The translations under genes were made by a program, and so were the position numbers. The notes under the pieces are model-generated. The model saw nothing but the letters and a program-made list of their open reading frames with translations. It was not told the origin of the DNA and did not search any database. Shown here piece by piece: positions 15,615 to 15,615 of a DNA stretch of 15,615 nucleotides. This DNA comes from Nitrososphaerales archaeon TH5895 (lineage in GTDB: Archaea > Thermoproteota > Nitrososphaeria > Nitrososphaerales > Nitrososphaeraceae): the NCBI GenBank assembly GCA_014523695.1, contig JAATVS010000661.1, positions 1 through 15,615 on the forward strand, in the 5' to 3' direction. Each line of letters starts with the position of its first letter. Positions within the stretch are counted from its first letter, which is position 1.

Positions 15615-15615
15615 G

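Noticed and set aside
1..15615. CRISPR array, tRNA, rRNA, transposase or integrase
   Set aside because: No regularly spaced repeats, no tRNA-like arms, no recognisable recombinase or transposase among the translations.

Overview
The window is AT-rich and looks archaeal, most likely Nitrososphaerota (Thaumarchaeota, perhaps close to Nitrosocosmicus). The evidence is a short cysteine-rich protein beginning MPCRNIC, a family I know from ammonia-oxidising archaea; several F420/flavin-type oxidoreductases; a HerA-type ATPase; TATA-like boxes 25-35 nt before starts; and no clear Shine-Dalgarno sites. The lineage is an inference from protein recognition, not from a search.

Left part (1-6.1 kb): a secreted protein, the small zinc-ribbon-like protein, a decayed 3' fragment of a beta-CASP metallo-beta-lactamase gene, an LLM-class F420-dependent oxidoreductase, a broken DUF1326 gene, a PPOX-class protein coupled to a cyclophilin-like protein, a small HEIAH (zincin-like) protein and a second PPOX-class protein. 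Apart from the two pseudogenes this is ordinary housekeeping or accessory metabolism, and the recognised starts are ATG.

Middle part (6.3-12.3 kb): an intact two-gene McrBC-type modification-dependent restriction system on the minus strand (944-aa McrB-like AAA+ GTPase with three N-terminal modules, 400-aa McrC-like nuclease). It is divergent from a full-length 506-aa RNase J-like beta-CASP protein. The fragment at 1.7-2.2 kb is a second, dead copy of that protein. All three starts here appear to be TTG.

Right part (12.3-15.6 kb): a decaying and rearranged module. On the minus strand lie the C-terminal 60% of a HerA-like ATPase, a small gene with two internal stops, and an HNH endonuclease gene whose apparent 109-aa ORF is only the tail of a ~323-codon gene with three one-base frameshifts. 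Facing away on the plus strand is the N-terminal part of a HerA-like ATPase carrying the Walker A motif that the other half lacks. The two halves overlap in a ~70-bp imperfect inverted repeat (6 mismatches). Inverting the ~0.9 kb between the repeat copies would join the halves in frame. This is the most striking feature: either an inversion inside a HerA gene, recombination between two HerA paralogues, or an assembly join at the contig end.

McrBC, HerA, HNH and a nuclease-like MBL protein side by side suggest a defence island in which McrBC survives and the HerA/HNH module is dying. No CRISPR array, rRNA, tRNA or transposase gene was seen.
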